A stretch of DNA of 33,337 nt from NCBI RefSeq assembly GCF_028292965.1, contig NZ_JAQGLG010000100.1, positions 1 to 33,337 of the forward strand, written 5' to 3'. Under the pieces are notes generated by a model that saw only the letters and a program-made list of their open reading frames with translations, made no database searches and was not told the origin of the DNA. The position numbers and the translations under genes are program-made. The DNA is from Sphingomonas bacterium. GTDB taxonomy: Bacteria; Pseudomonadota; Alphaproteobacteria; Sphingomonadales; Sphingomonadaceae. Below are positions 25,848 to 33,337 of the stretch, piece after piece (positions within the stretch are counted from its first letter, which is position 1; each line of letters starts with the position of its first letter).

Positions 25848-28800
25848 ATGTTCGTCGCGCCGTACTTGAATCCGCGAACGCCCGTCACCGTCGACTTTTC
25901 GGCAAATCTCGTCGCCGCGTTCGTCGCCTTCGTCCTCGCCGCCGCCGCGATGCTGCATTATGGCGCCGGCAACGCCGAGTTCCATACCGTCCTCGATACC
26001 AGCGTCGCCGTCAGCGGCGCCTTGATCGCGCTGCTGCTGTGGGACGTCGGCCGCAGGACCGAGCAGAGCTGGCCGCTGTTTCTCGCCATCTGTTTCGCGA
26101 TGACGGCGATCAGCGAGTTCCTTCATGTCGTCGCCGCGCTCGGCTGGTTCGGCGAGGGGCCCGGCGGCAAGGTCACCTCGCGCGCGGGATCATGGGGGCC
26201 GCGGGCCTATCTGCTGCCGATCAGTGTCTGGGCGGCGCTGCTGCTGCGCGATCGTCCGCGCTGGTACGCCTGGCCATTGGCGGCGGGGCTGGTGCTGCTC
26301 GGCGCGGCGCTCATCGCGATCTTCCAGCTGATCCCGCGCTATGCCGCGCCCGGCCTGCTCTGGATCACCCGGCCAAGCCTGATCCTCGTGCCGCTGCTCT
26401 GGGCGCTGGTGGGGCTCGCTTATTGGAAGCGGCGCGCCGAATCCGACATCGCCTCCGCCATCGCGCCGATCGCCGTCATCCTCGCCGCCGCGCATGGCGT
26501 CATGCTCTATGCGCGCGCGCCGGCCGACACGCTCGCGATGGTCGCGCATTTCGGCAAGTTCGTCGGCGACGTGCTGCTGCTGTTCAACCTGACCCAGATC
26601 GGCGCCGCCGATACCGCGCGGCGGCGCCAGGTCGAGCAGCAGCTGATCGAACTCAGCCGCGACCTCGACGCGCGCGTCGCCGAGCGCACCACGGCGCAAC
26701 GCCGCAGCCAGGACATGATCGAGGCGATCATCACCAACAGCCCGGCGATGATCTACGTCAAGGATCTCGCCGGCCATTATCTCATGATCAACCAGCGCTT
26801 TGCCGAGGTCTTTCAGGTCGATCGAGAGGCGGTGATCGGCAAGACCGACCATGATCTCTTCGACCAGGCATCGGCCGATGCGTACCGCGCGATGGATCAA
26901 CGCGTTGCCGCCGCGGACCAGCCGCTGACCGAGGAAGAGACGGCCCCACTCGACGACGGGTTGCACACCTATCTCTCGGTCAAATCGCCCCTGCGCGACG
27001 AGTCCGGCCAGGCTTATGCGCTGTTCGGCATCTCGACCGACATCACCGATCAGCGGCGCGCTCAGGTCGCGCTCCTCGCCAGCGAGCACCGCAACCGGCA
27101 GATCGTCGAATCGGCACTCGACGCCGTCGTGACGATCGACAGTGAAGGGGTGATCGCCGGCTGGAGCGCGCAGGCCGAAACGACCTTCGGCTGGACCCAC
27201 GACGAGGCGCTGGGCCGATCCGTCGACCAGCTCATCCTGCCGGAACGCTATCGTGCGGCACACCGGGAAGGCCTGGCGCGCTATCTCGCCACCGGCGAAG
27301 CGCGCGTGCTGAACAAGCGTATCGAAATCGATGCGCTTCACCGTGACGGGCGCGAATTTCCGGTCGAGCTATCGATCACGCCGGTCCGCGCGGGCGAAGC
27401 CATCTGCTTCACCGCTTTCGTCCGCGACATCACCGACCGCAAGCTGGCCGAGACACGACTCCAGACGCAGCGCGATCGCCTGCATCTGCTCGAACAGGTC
27501 ACCCGCGCGATCAGCCAGCGCCAGGACGAGCAAAGCATCTTCCAGGTCGTAGTGCGCACGCTCGAGGATCGGCTGCCGGCGGATTTCGTCTGCATCTGCC
27601 GCTACGATTCCGTGGCGCAGCGCCTCGTCGTCGCGCATGTCGGCACCGGCAGCGCGGCGCTCGGCCGGGAGCTCGGCATCACCGAGCAGGCCGAAATCCC
27701 GATCGACGGCAACGGGCTGTCGCGCTGCGTCGGCGGCGAGCTGGTCTATGAGCCCGACATCGCCGCGGTCGATTTCCCCTTCCCGCATCGCCTCGCCGCG
27801 CACGGCCTGCGTTCGCTGGTCGTCGCCCCGCTCGGCGCCGGGGCCGATGTGTTCGGCGTGCTCGTCGTCGCGCGGCTGGCGGCGCAGGCGTTCGTCAGCG
27901 CGGACTGCGAGTTCCTCAAACAGGTCAGCGACCATGTCGCGCTCGCGGCGAACCAGACCCAGCTGCGCGACCGCCTGCAACAGGCCTATGACGACCTCAA
28001 GCACACCCAGCAGGCGATATTGGAACAGGAGCGGCTGCGCGCGATCGGGCAGATGGCGAGCGGCATCGCGCATGACATCAACAACGCGATCTCGCCGGTC
28101 GCGGTCTACACCCAGTCGCTGCGCGAGCGCCAGGCCGAGCTGGGCCTGTTGCCCGAGGTGCGCGACTATCTCGAAACCGTCGGGCGCGTGGTCAAGGATA
28201 TCTCCGCGACGGCCGCCCGGATGCGCGACTTCTATCGCCCCGGAGACGCCGGTGCCGAATTCGAGCCGGTCGACCTCAACACGCTCATCCTGCAGGTCGT
28301 CGGCCTGACGCGCGCGCGCTGGAACGACATGCCCCAACAGCGCGGCATCGTGATCACCGTCTCGACCGCGCTGGAGGCCGCGCTGCCGCGCATCATGGGC
28401 GACGCGGCGCAGTTGCGCGAGGCGCTGACCAACCTCGTCTTCAACGCCGTCGATGCCATGCCCGACGGCGGCACGATCACGATCCGGACCCTGACCTTCG
28501 CCGGCGCCGGCGGCAAACGCCGCGTCCAGTTCGAGGTCGGCGACACCGGGCCGGGGATGGACGAGGAGACGCGCCGGCGCTGCCTGGAGCCCTTTTTCAC
28601 CACCAAGGGCGAACGCGGCACCGGGCTCGGCCTCGCCATGGTCCAGGGCGCCGCGCAGCACCACAAGGCCGAGCTCGTCATCGATACGGCGCCGGGCGAC
28701 GGGACGCGCATACGCCTGGACTTTGCCGCAACCGCCAAAGCGAAGGCCGATCCGCGGCGCGCGGCGGCATCGCGCAAGCAGCGGCCATTGCGCCTGCTGC

Positions 28801-29153
28801 TGGTCGACGACGATCCCGCCGTGCTCAGCTCGACCCTTTTCGTGCTCGAACTCAACGGCCATGCGATCACCGCCGCCGACGGCGGCAAAGCGGGGATCGA
28901 CGCGCTACACGCCGCGCATCAGGCGGGCGATCCGTTCGATGTCGTGATCACCGATCTCGGCATGCCCTTTGTCGACGGCAACCAGGTGGCGCTCACCGCC
29001 AAGGAGCTGTTCCCCGAGACGCCCGTCATATTGCTGACCGGCTGGGGCCGGCGCATGGCGACCGGCGACAAGGCGCCGGCGCATGTCGATTTCGTGCTCC
29101 CCAAGCCGCTGGAGCTGGACGCGTTGCGCGATATCTTTGCTGGGCTCGGGTGA
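25848..29153 (+). CDS. Orphan hybrid histidine kinase (membrane-PAS-PAS-GAF-HK-REC)
   Basis: A 1101-residue sensor kinase. Residues 1-250 contain about seven hydrophobic segments resembling MASE-type sensor domains. Then come two PAS domains (about 285-403 and 412-525), a GAF domain (about 540-705), HisKA with phospho-acceptor His742 in ASGIAHDINNAISP, and an HATPase_c domain (N-box from 857, DTGPGMDEE near 898, GTGLGLAM). A C-terminal receiver has the acidic pocket DDD 987-989 and phospho-acceptor Asp1036 in VITDLGMP. AAGGGGA precedes the ATG. No response regulator or phosphotransfer gene lies nearby, so the output is likely through a distant partner. Signals are unknown. Confidence 0.93.
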   Translation: MFVAPYLNPRTPVTVDFSANLVAAFVAFVLAAAAMLHYGAGNAEFHTVLDTSVAVSGALIALLLWDVGRRTEQSWPLFLAICFAMTAISEFLHVVAALGWFGEGPGGKVTSRAGSWGPRAYLLPISVWAALLLRDRPRWYAWPLAAGLVLLGAALIAIFQLIPRYAAPGLLWITRPSLILVPLLWALVGLAYWKRRAESDIASAIAPIAVILAAAHGVMLYARAPADTLAMVAHFGKFVGDVLLLFNLTQIGAADTARRRQVEQQLIELSRDLDARVAERTTAQRRSQDMIEAIITNSPAMIYVKDLAGHYLMINQRFAEVFQVDREAVIGKTDHDLFDQASADAYRAMDQRVAAADQPLTEEETAPLDDGLHTYLSVKSPLRDESGQAYALFGISTDITDQRRAQVALLASEHRNRQIVESALDAVVTIDSEGVIAGWSAQAETTFGWTHDEALGRSVDQLILPERYRAAHREGLARYLATGEARVLNKRIEIDALHRDGREFPVELSITPVRAGEAICFTAFVRDITDRKLAETRLQTQRDRLHLLEQVTRAISQRQDEQSIFQVVVRTLEDRLPADFVCICRYDSVAQRLVVAHVGTGSAALGRELGITEQAEIPIDGNGLSRCVGGELVYEPDIAAVDFPFPHRLAAHGLRSLVVAPLGAGADVFGVLVVARLAAQAFVSADCEFLKQVSDHVALAANQTQLRDRLQQAYDDLKHTQQAILEQERLRAIGQMASGIAHDINNAISPVAVYTQSLRERQAELGLLPEVRDYLETVGRVVKDISATAARMRDFYRPGDAGAEFEPVDLNTLILQVVGLTRARWNDMPQQRGIVITVSTALEAALPRIMGDAAQLREALTNLVFNAVDAMPDGGTITIRTLTFAGAGGKRRVQFEVGDTGPGMDEETRRRCLEPFFTTKGERGTGLGLAMVQGAAQHHKAELVIDTAPGDGTRIRLDFAATAKAKADPRRAAASRKQRPLRLLLVDDDPAVLSSTLFVLELNGHAITAADGGKAGIDALHAAHQAGDPFDVVITDLGMPFVDGNQVALTAKELFPETPVILLTGWGRRMATGDKAPAHVDFVLPKPLELDALRDIFAGLG

Positions 29154-29418
29154 GACGGCCTGTCCGGCGGGGTGGCTGGAGCCGCGCCGGGACGAAATAT
29201 CCGCACCGCTGGCGCGCGGTGCGCGAGGTGGCTGCCGCGATAGTTTAGTGCATTTTGGTAAACTGGCACCGTAATCCTCGCTCGCCTAGGTATGAGCAAT
29301 GCCGCTCAGAGTGGAACGCTTAGGTTGCGGTGGCTTCTTTGCTGGATCGCGATTAAAGCGCGACTTTACTTTAGCGAAATGCTATGTTCCTTATTTGTTC
29401 TCCATCAGGAGACGGGCG
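29154..29418 (+). other. Junction between core genome and accessory segment
   Basis: Up to about 29235 the sequence is GC-rich like the left side. After that it becomes visibly richer in A/T (TAGTTTAGTGCATTTTGGTA and onward). No gene is recognised here. A short TTTA…TAAA inverted element (29245-29263) marks the switch, but I saw no tRNA, integrase or obvious direct repeat. Confidence 0.5.
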
Positions 29419-30204
29419 TTGACGCAGATGAGCAAGATCGAATGGACGGATGTGACGTGGAATCCCGTGGCGGGTTGCACTGTAGCCACTGCTGGCTGCA
29501 CCAATTGTTACGCCATGCGAATGGCCGCGCGGCTCGAAGCAATGGGCACAGAAAAATATAAAGGCCTGACGCGAAAGAGCGGTGACCGCTATGTTTGGAC
29601 AGGCAAAGTTTTTCAGGATGAGAAGGCCCTCGCCGCTCCTCTGACATGGAAAAAACATCGCACGGTTTTTGTGAACAGCATGTCCGATCTATTTCACCCG
29701 GCAGTCGAGACCTCGTTCATCGCCAAGGTGTGGGCCGTAATGAGTGCAACACCGCAACACACGTATCAGGTGCTGACGAAACGTCCCGATCGCATGCGCG
29801 ATGTTCTCTCTTCCGGGCCAAATTTCCCCATTTTACCCAATGTGTGGGTTGGCACTAGCGTCGAGGATGATGCGGTGCTCAATCGCATCGATGACCTACG
29901 TCTGACGCCAGCAAGTGTGCGCTTTATCTCATTCGAGCCGTTGATCGGCTCGGTGGCAGAGGCCGATTTGACTGGCATTGATTGGGCAATTGTCGGCGGC
30001 GAAAGTGGCCCTCGCGCGAGACCCATGTCTGAGGATTGGGTATCGGAGATTGAAGAACTCTGCCGCGAAGCTGATGCTGCGTTCTTTTTCAAGCAGTGGG
30101 GCGGGCGTAATAAGAAAGCCGCTGGGCGAACTCTTAACGGCCGAACTTATGATGAGATGCCCCGGGCCCATGCTTCTTCAGCACCCATGTCACTCCCTTC
30201 CTGA
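29419..30204 (+). CDS. DUF5131 / phage Gp37-Gp68 family three-Cys-motif protein
   Basis: A 261-residue protein of the Gp37/Gp68 family (Pfam DUF5131). Cysteines 20, 27 and 30 form C-x6-C-x2-C (GCTVATAGCTNCYA), the three-Cys motif, preceded by the hallmark KIEWTDVTWNPVAGC. Other family blocks are NSMSDLFH, QVLTKRPDRM, VWVGTSVED, FISFEPLIG, WAIVGGESG and FFFKQWGG. The cysteines could hold an iron-sulfur cluster or metal; that is inference. TTG 29419 lies 6 nt after AGGAGA, while ATG 29428 (three codons later) has no such spacing. It converges on tcmP with a 71-bp tail overlap. The biochemical function is unknown. Confidence 0.88.
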   Translation: MTQMSKIEWTDVTWNPVAGCTVATAGCTNCYAMRMAARLEAMGTEKYKGLTRKSGDRYVWTGKVFQDEKALAAPLTWKKHRTVFVNSMSDLFHPAVETSFIAKVWAVMSATPQHTYQVLTKRPDRMRDVLSSGPNFPILPNVWVGTSVEDDAVLNRIDDLRLTPASVRFISFEPLIGSVAEADLTGIDWAIVGGESGPRARPMSEDWVSEIEELCREADAAFFFKQWGGRNKKAAGRTLNGRTYDEMPRAHASSAPMSLPS

Positions 30205-31090
30205 TCAACCCGACCGCCGCTGGCGATGCACTGTTGGACAAGCAAAACAAGGAAAACAGTTGCCGGCTACTATCACGCAATAATGGCAACGGCTCGGAGA
30301 CTTCACCGAATATGGTCCGCAATCGCTCCTGAGCATACCGTTCAATTTGACCGCGATCGAACTGCCTTGTAGATGTCGTTACGGTCTCTGCGAATAGGTC
30401 TTGCGTCGTCTCAACCTTGTAAAGGTCATCTCGCCAGGTCGTGGTCCCGAACACCTCATTGAGCCGTCGCTGTTTATGTTGATCGACCCGATCGAGACTG
30501 CCCGCCAACTGGCGCGACACTGCCTCTAAAGGGAATAAATACCAGACATCGACTGCCCGGGTGTCCGCGAGTAGCTTCAGTGTCGCCCAATCCACATTCA
30601 TGCCATACGGGTCGAGGAAGCAAAGGCCTCGACAAGATCCACGCCCCTGCGTCTGATCACTCCATGGTGAGGTGCTGAAAATCTCTTTCAACTTCTCGTT
30701 CGCATCACCTCGATAACAAACGATACCACGCTCAGGATTGGCATCTCGAATGGCTTCCAATGATCGGAACCGACCACGATTACCCTCGACGAAAGCTAGT
30801 TTATGAAAGGGCGGGTCAACCTCAAGCGCCTTCAAAACAGATCCCGCCAGATCATGAGTTTCGATTTCGACCGGACGCCCCTCAAGAAGACCGCCTGTCG
30901 CGCGCTCAACGCGTCGCGTTCCGCTTCCTGCAAAACCATCAAAGTACCAACGCTCAAAAGGGCGTTGCGGGCTAGGTTGGCCGACCAGCACCGTGTTAAA
31001 AAACTGACAATAGTCACTGACGGCGTCGAGTTTTACCTCTGTCCAAGCTCCGCCAAAACGATGTCCCTGATCAGATCTATCAACCGACAT
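30134..31090 (-). CDS. tcmP: Three-Cys-motif partner protein TcmP
   Basis: A 318-residue protein matching the TcmP family, which is defined by co-occurrence with DUF5131. The N-terminal FGGAWTEVKLDAV is characteristic. The order DGFAGSG (51-57), FVEGN (100-104), RGDAN (128-131 region) and FLDPYGM (158-164) mirrors motifs I to IV of class I SAM-dependent methyltransferases, so it may be methyltransferase-like. Catalysis is not shown. ATG 31090 follows GAGGG by 6 nt; the ATG two codons upstream overlaps that site. It lies downstream of the dCTP deaminase gene on the same strand, 112 nt away, and converges on its family partner. Confidence 0.87.
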   Translation of the reverse strand: MSVDRSDQGHRFGGAWTEVKLDAVSDYCQFFNTVLVGQPSPQRPFERWYFDGFAGSGTRRVERATGGLLEGRPVEIETHDLAGSVLKALEVDPPFHKLAFVEGNRGRFRSLEAIRDANPERGIVCYRGDANEKLKEIFSTSPWSDQTQGRGSCRGLCFLDPYGMNVDWATLKLLADTRAVDVWYLFPLEAVSRQLAGSLDRVDQHKQRRLNEVFGTTTWRDDLYKVETTQDLFAETVTTSTRQFDRGQIERYAQERLRTIFGEVSEPLPLLRDSSRQLFSLFCLSNSASPAAVGLIRKGVTWVLKKHGPGASHHKFGR

Positions 31091-31119
31091 TCCCATCCCT
31101 CATCGTCCCGACATCCACG

Positions 31120-31147
31120 CTTATGGTACGGAACAAAATTGGAACAA
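31120..31147 (-). promoter_or_regulatory. Candidate tcmP promoter
   Basis: On the minus strand, TTGTTC (31147-31142) and CATAAG (31125-31120) are 16 nt apart and 30 nt before the tcmP ATG. The spacer repeats TGTTCC. This may let tcmP be expressed apart from the upstream deaminase gene. Confidence 0.3.
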
Positions 31148-31202
31148 GCAAGATCGAGGTCGCTCACACATGGATATTTAGGCTGTATCTACCCAAGTGA
31201 AC

Positions 31203-32840
31203 TTAATCTTTGTTCGAACGCTGAGAAAATGGCCATCGTCGAGAGAACGGCTTAGATTCGGTTGTCGTCTTAGCAACTTGCTTTGATCGCCTAACCTCGC
31301 CGACCAATTTCGCGATCTCAAATGCTTCTAAATCTGTATAAGTTGAAGCTCCGACATCGAGCATTGGCCGGGGCTCTCCTTCATACCAGGGAACGGCTGC
31401 ACCTTCCTTTTTGCGTTTACCTTTTTGAAAAATATCCCGATAGCGATATGGCGAGATGCCAAGAAACGGCATAAAAGCAACACGCTCTACGCTCTCTCGC
31501 TCAATCTCGATCTCGTGCTCGTGCAATTCCTTGGCTTTACTCTTTGGATACGGCTCCATGTAGACAACCCGGGCAATGCCGGCCGCGAGAATATGCTTTG
31601 TACAATTGTGACACGGGAAGGTTGTACAGTAAAGAATGCCATTCTTTAAGGATCTACCCAACCGCGCTGCGTCACATATGGCGCACATCTCAGCATGCAC
31701 GACGCGTCCATATTCGGTTAGGTCTGTTACTAACGCACCGTTCAGCGCTCCAGTGCCGGTTGGCGAACTAGCGTCAGACGGTCTGAGAAGGGCGGATACG
31801 ATTTCAGACGATGACCCGAAGGCTTTCGCCGCTTTCGATAGCATGCCGTGCCGCTGTAATCGTTCTAGCAAATCTCGGATTACTTCTCGCTTTAGAACGT
31901 CATTGGGATCATGCCCGAGCTTAATGTCGCGGTAATCCGGATCTTCACCGTCCCAATAGGTACCACCGAACGCCTTCGGAACTTCATTGCACCCCTGCGT
32001 GATCAGTTCACCATCAAGAGAAAAAATTGCCGCCCCTACTTGCCGAGAAAGATCGCTTGATCGCAAAGATGCTGATTTGGCGGCATACATTCCGTACTCA
32101 GCCTTAGTTGGAGCAATATCGTTACGGCCGAACAGGGCTTGGATGAACCGCGTCGCTTTTGCTTCCATCTCCGCTTTGTTGACGCCGTCGACAAAAACGT
32201 CGGCGAGATGGAATGTTTCGCGAAGGTGCTGCCCGTGAACGTCACCATCCTCATTCATATCGCGGTGCATAAGAGCATCCGCCTTCGCACTTACCTCATG
32301 CTCCGGCACGTCCACCTGCAACGAGCGCTTCAATTTCGTTTCAAGGATGCGTTTTCTGCTATCAGCCGACCCGTAGGCAGATACGAGCACAAATTGCCGA
32401 CCATAGACCTTGCGCAAAAGGTCCACCTCCTCCGGTCGCTTTAGCTGGCGAATAATATATGCGGTGCGGGGAACCACTTGGGTGCCTGGCTCAGGATCAT
32501 CGGGACCAGACGTGCCGGCGTGAATTGATGCGCGATATGTCCATATCGCACGCATCGCAAAACGCATGAGCGCGTCAGCCGAACCGAACTTGCGACAAAC
32601 GGCGCTGGCGTGATCCATTTTGAAGCCCATTTCGGAAGCGTAATCACTAGCGGAGGGCTTTTGGATATCGGACGATTCTTGGGCGATCTCTGCTGTGACG
32701 CGGATCAAGACAGCTTGGTACTGAACGGCGGCCAACGCCTGCGTCAGCGTTTGTGCAATCTCGTCAATTTCAATGCCGATTGGACCCGCAATACCAAACA
32801 CGAGTTCGGGATAACGAATAGCACTCAACTCACCTGACAT
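31203..32840 (-). CDS. Anti-phage dCTP deaminase (P-loop-like N-domain + deaminase)
   Basis: A 545-residue two-domain protein. The N-terminal ELVFGIAGPIG (12-22) is a degenerate P-loop start of a nucleoside-kinase-like domain. The C-terminal part is a zinc cytidine/deoxycytidylate deaminase with HAE at 382-384 and PCHNC (Cys410, Cys413) as metal ligands and proton shuttle. This architecture matches the defence deaminases (E. coli DCD, Vibrio AvcD) that deplete dCTP during phage infection. ATG 32840 has GAGG 6 nt upstream; a GTG eight codons earlier has none. The N-domain sensor role is inferred from homologues. It lies upstream of tcmP. The C-terminal 60 residues are basic. Confidence 0.9.
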   Translation of the reverse strand: MSGELSAIRYPELVFGIAGPIGIEIDEIAQTLTQALAAVQYQAVLIRVTAEIAQESSDIQKPSASDYASEMGFKMDHASAVCRKFGSADALMRFAMRAIWTYRASIHAGTSGPDDPEPGTQVVPRTAYIIRQLKRPEEVDLLRKVYGRQFVLVSAYGSADSRKRILETKLKRSLQVDVPEHEVSAKADALMHRDMNEDGDVHGQHLRETFHLADVFVDGVNKAEMEAKATRFIQALFGRNDIAPTKAEYGMYAAKSASLRSSDLSRQVGAAIFSLDGELITQGCNEVPKAFGGTYWDGEDPDYRDIKLGHDPNDVLKREVIRDLLERLQRHGMLSKAAKAFGSSSEIVSALLRPSDASSPTGTGALNGALVTDLTEYGRVVHAEMCAICDAARLGRSLKNGILYCTTFPCHNCTKHILAAGIARVVYMEPYPKSKAKELHEHEIEIERESVERVAFMPFLGISPYRYRDIFQKGKRKKEGAAVPWYEGEPRPMLDVGASTYTDLEAFEIAKLVGEVRRSKQVAKTTTESKPFSRRWPFSQRSNKD

Positions 32841-32920
32841 CGAGAACCTCGCAGAGAATTTCACTGGCGAGAGGAAGGCGGATCAGGTTAGGAACGCAAG
32901 CAGAATCGGGGAGACGTTAA

Positions 32921-33085
32921 ATGGCTGACAGGGATATGCGCACCTTGGCTGTCATACATGAAGTTTCGCGAACTGCTGATCGGCTGGCTCGGCGCATGGG
33001 TGCAGAGTACGTCCTTGAAGATCGCTGGCGTACTGCCCTTAGCCAGCACGGGCCGCATCAACCCAAGAACCCGTCGGATCGGTGA
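32921..33085 (+). CDS. Small ORF, divergent from the deaminase
   Basis: A 54-codon frame beginning MADRDMRTLAVIHEV and ending PKNPSDR. GGGGAG lies 7 nt before the ATG, an excellent ribosome-binding site. The central part (VIHEVSRTADRLARRM) would be an amphipathic helix rich in Arg. It is transcribed away from the deaminase gene across an 80-bp shared upstream region. I recognise no family. It could be a small regulator, an antitoxin-like partner, the remnant of a larger gene, or not translated. Confidence 0.45.
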   Translation: MADRDMRTLAVIHEVSRTADRLARRMGAEYVLEDRWRTALSQHGPHQPKNPSDR

Positions 33086-33128
33086 TATAGACTTCTGATG
33101 ACGGCGCTAAGAGTGCAACCTCCTCACA

Positions 33129-33337
33129 TCACCCCTCCCCACCCCGCACCACCATCTCCCGCGTCCGGTCGTCGTAAATCAGGTCATCCTCGCGCGACGC
33201 CGCCGCCTTGGTCCCGAACGCCGGCCGCTCGAACACATTGTACAGCGCCTCCTGCGCCACCTTCTGCTGCCGCTCCGCCTCCTGCACGATCTGCGTGAAG
33301 CGCCACTGCGCGATGCGGTTGCCCTTCACCGCATTGA
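33129..33337 (-). CDS. Unrecognised protein, C-terminal part (runs off window)
   Basis: The frame is open to the right edge and ends at 33129. The visible part includes GNRIAQWRFTQIVQEAER and RREDD-like acidic/basic segments, hydrophilic and mostly helical, ending REMVVRGGEG. The GC content is like the core genome again. It faintly recalls C-terminal parts of DUF5681-type phage-linked proteins, but I cannot confirm this. There is probably more coding sequence beyond the edge, so the start cannot be set. Confidence 0.5.
   Translation of the reverse strand, partial: NAVKGNRIAQWRFTQIVQEAERQQKVAQEALYNVFERPAFGTKAAASREDDLIYDDRTREMVVRGGEG

Noticed and set aside
27369..28862. A 497-codon minus-strand frame inside the hybrid kinase
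   Set aside because: It is fully contained in conserved kinase domains on the plus strand and has no recognisable motif.
30760..31255. Plus-strand frames over the tcmP start and the deaminase end
   Set aside because: They overlap well-supported minus-strand family members and have no family features of their own.
33098..33298. Plus-strand Pro/Ala/Ser-rich 66-codon frame at the right edge
   Set aside because: The composition is a shadow of the minus-strand partial gene at 33129-33337, which has a balanced residue mix and stays open to the edge.

Overview
The window looks like chromosomal DNA of a sphingomonad (Alphaproteobacteria, Sphingomonas-like). The evidence is high GC with strong third-position GC bias, a TonB-dependent receptor with the usual sphingomonad N-terminus, the gene order hisB-yciI-like-hisH-hisA-hisF-(small membrane protein)-hisE-HIT, and several families of intergenic palindromic repeats between metabolic genes. 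No 16S gene or complete tRNA is present, so the species cannot be named.

Left part (1-5.4 kb): the end of hisB, then a tight histidine operon whose genes mostly overlap by 1-4 nt, followed by a HIT-family hydrolase and an APC-family amino acid permease. A strong bidirectional terminator separates the permease from a convergent adenosine-kinase-like PfkB gene.

Middle part (6.4-14.7 kb): an EI24/CysZ-like membrane protein and a small lipoprotein, a NatA/NatB-like ABC exporter pair, a CYP153-type cytochrome P450 behind a palindromic promoter, a TonB-dependent receptor, and a Tat-exported MsrB. The P450 and receptor are adjacent and co-oriented, which suggests hydrophobic substrate uptake and terminal hydroxylation. 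An acyl-CoA dehydrogenase and an RhlG-like reductase lie about 4-8 kb further on.

14.7-29.2 kb: a secreted CHAP protein, an SDR-MelB/GPH transporter operon, the acyl-CoA dehydrogenase and RhlG-like SDR, a membrane retropepsin-like protein, the bifunctional-type malic enzyme MaeB, an exported protein with two retropepsin-like domains plus TPR repeats, and a 1101-residue orphan hybrid histidine kinase. Nine palindromic repeat elements (about 70-140 bp, six sequence families) sit in the gaps of the 1-26 kb region. One lies inside the his operon and supplies the apparent hisA ribosome-binding site.

29.2-33.3 kb: base composition drops and the palindromic repeats stop. This accessory segment carries a DUF5131 (Gp37/Gp68, three-Cys-motif) gene, its partner tcmP in convergent orientation with a 71-bp tail overlap, an anti-phage-type dCTP deaminase with a P-loop-like N-terminal domain, a divergent 54-residue small ORF, and the end of an unrecognised gene. 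I read this as a defence island. The linkage of DUF5131/TcmP with the deaminase is the best candidate in the window for an undescribed composite system.
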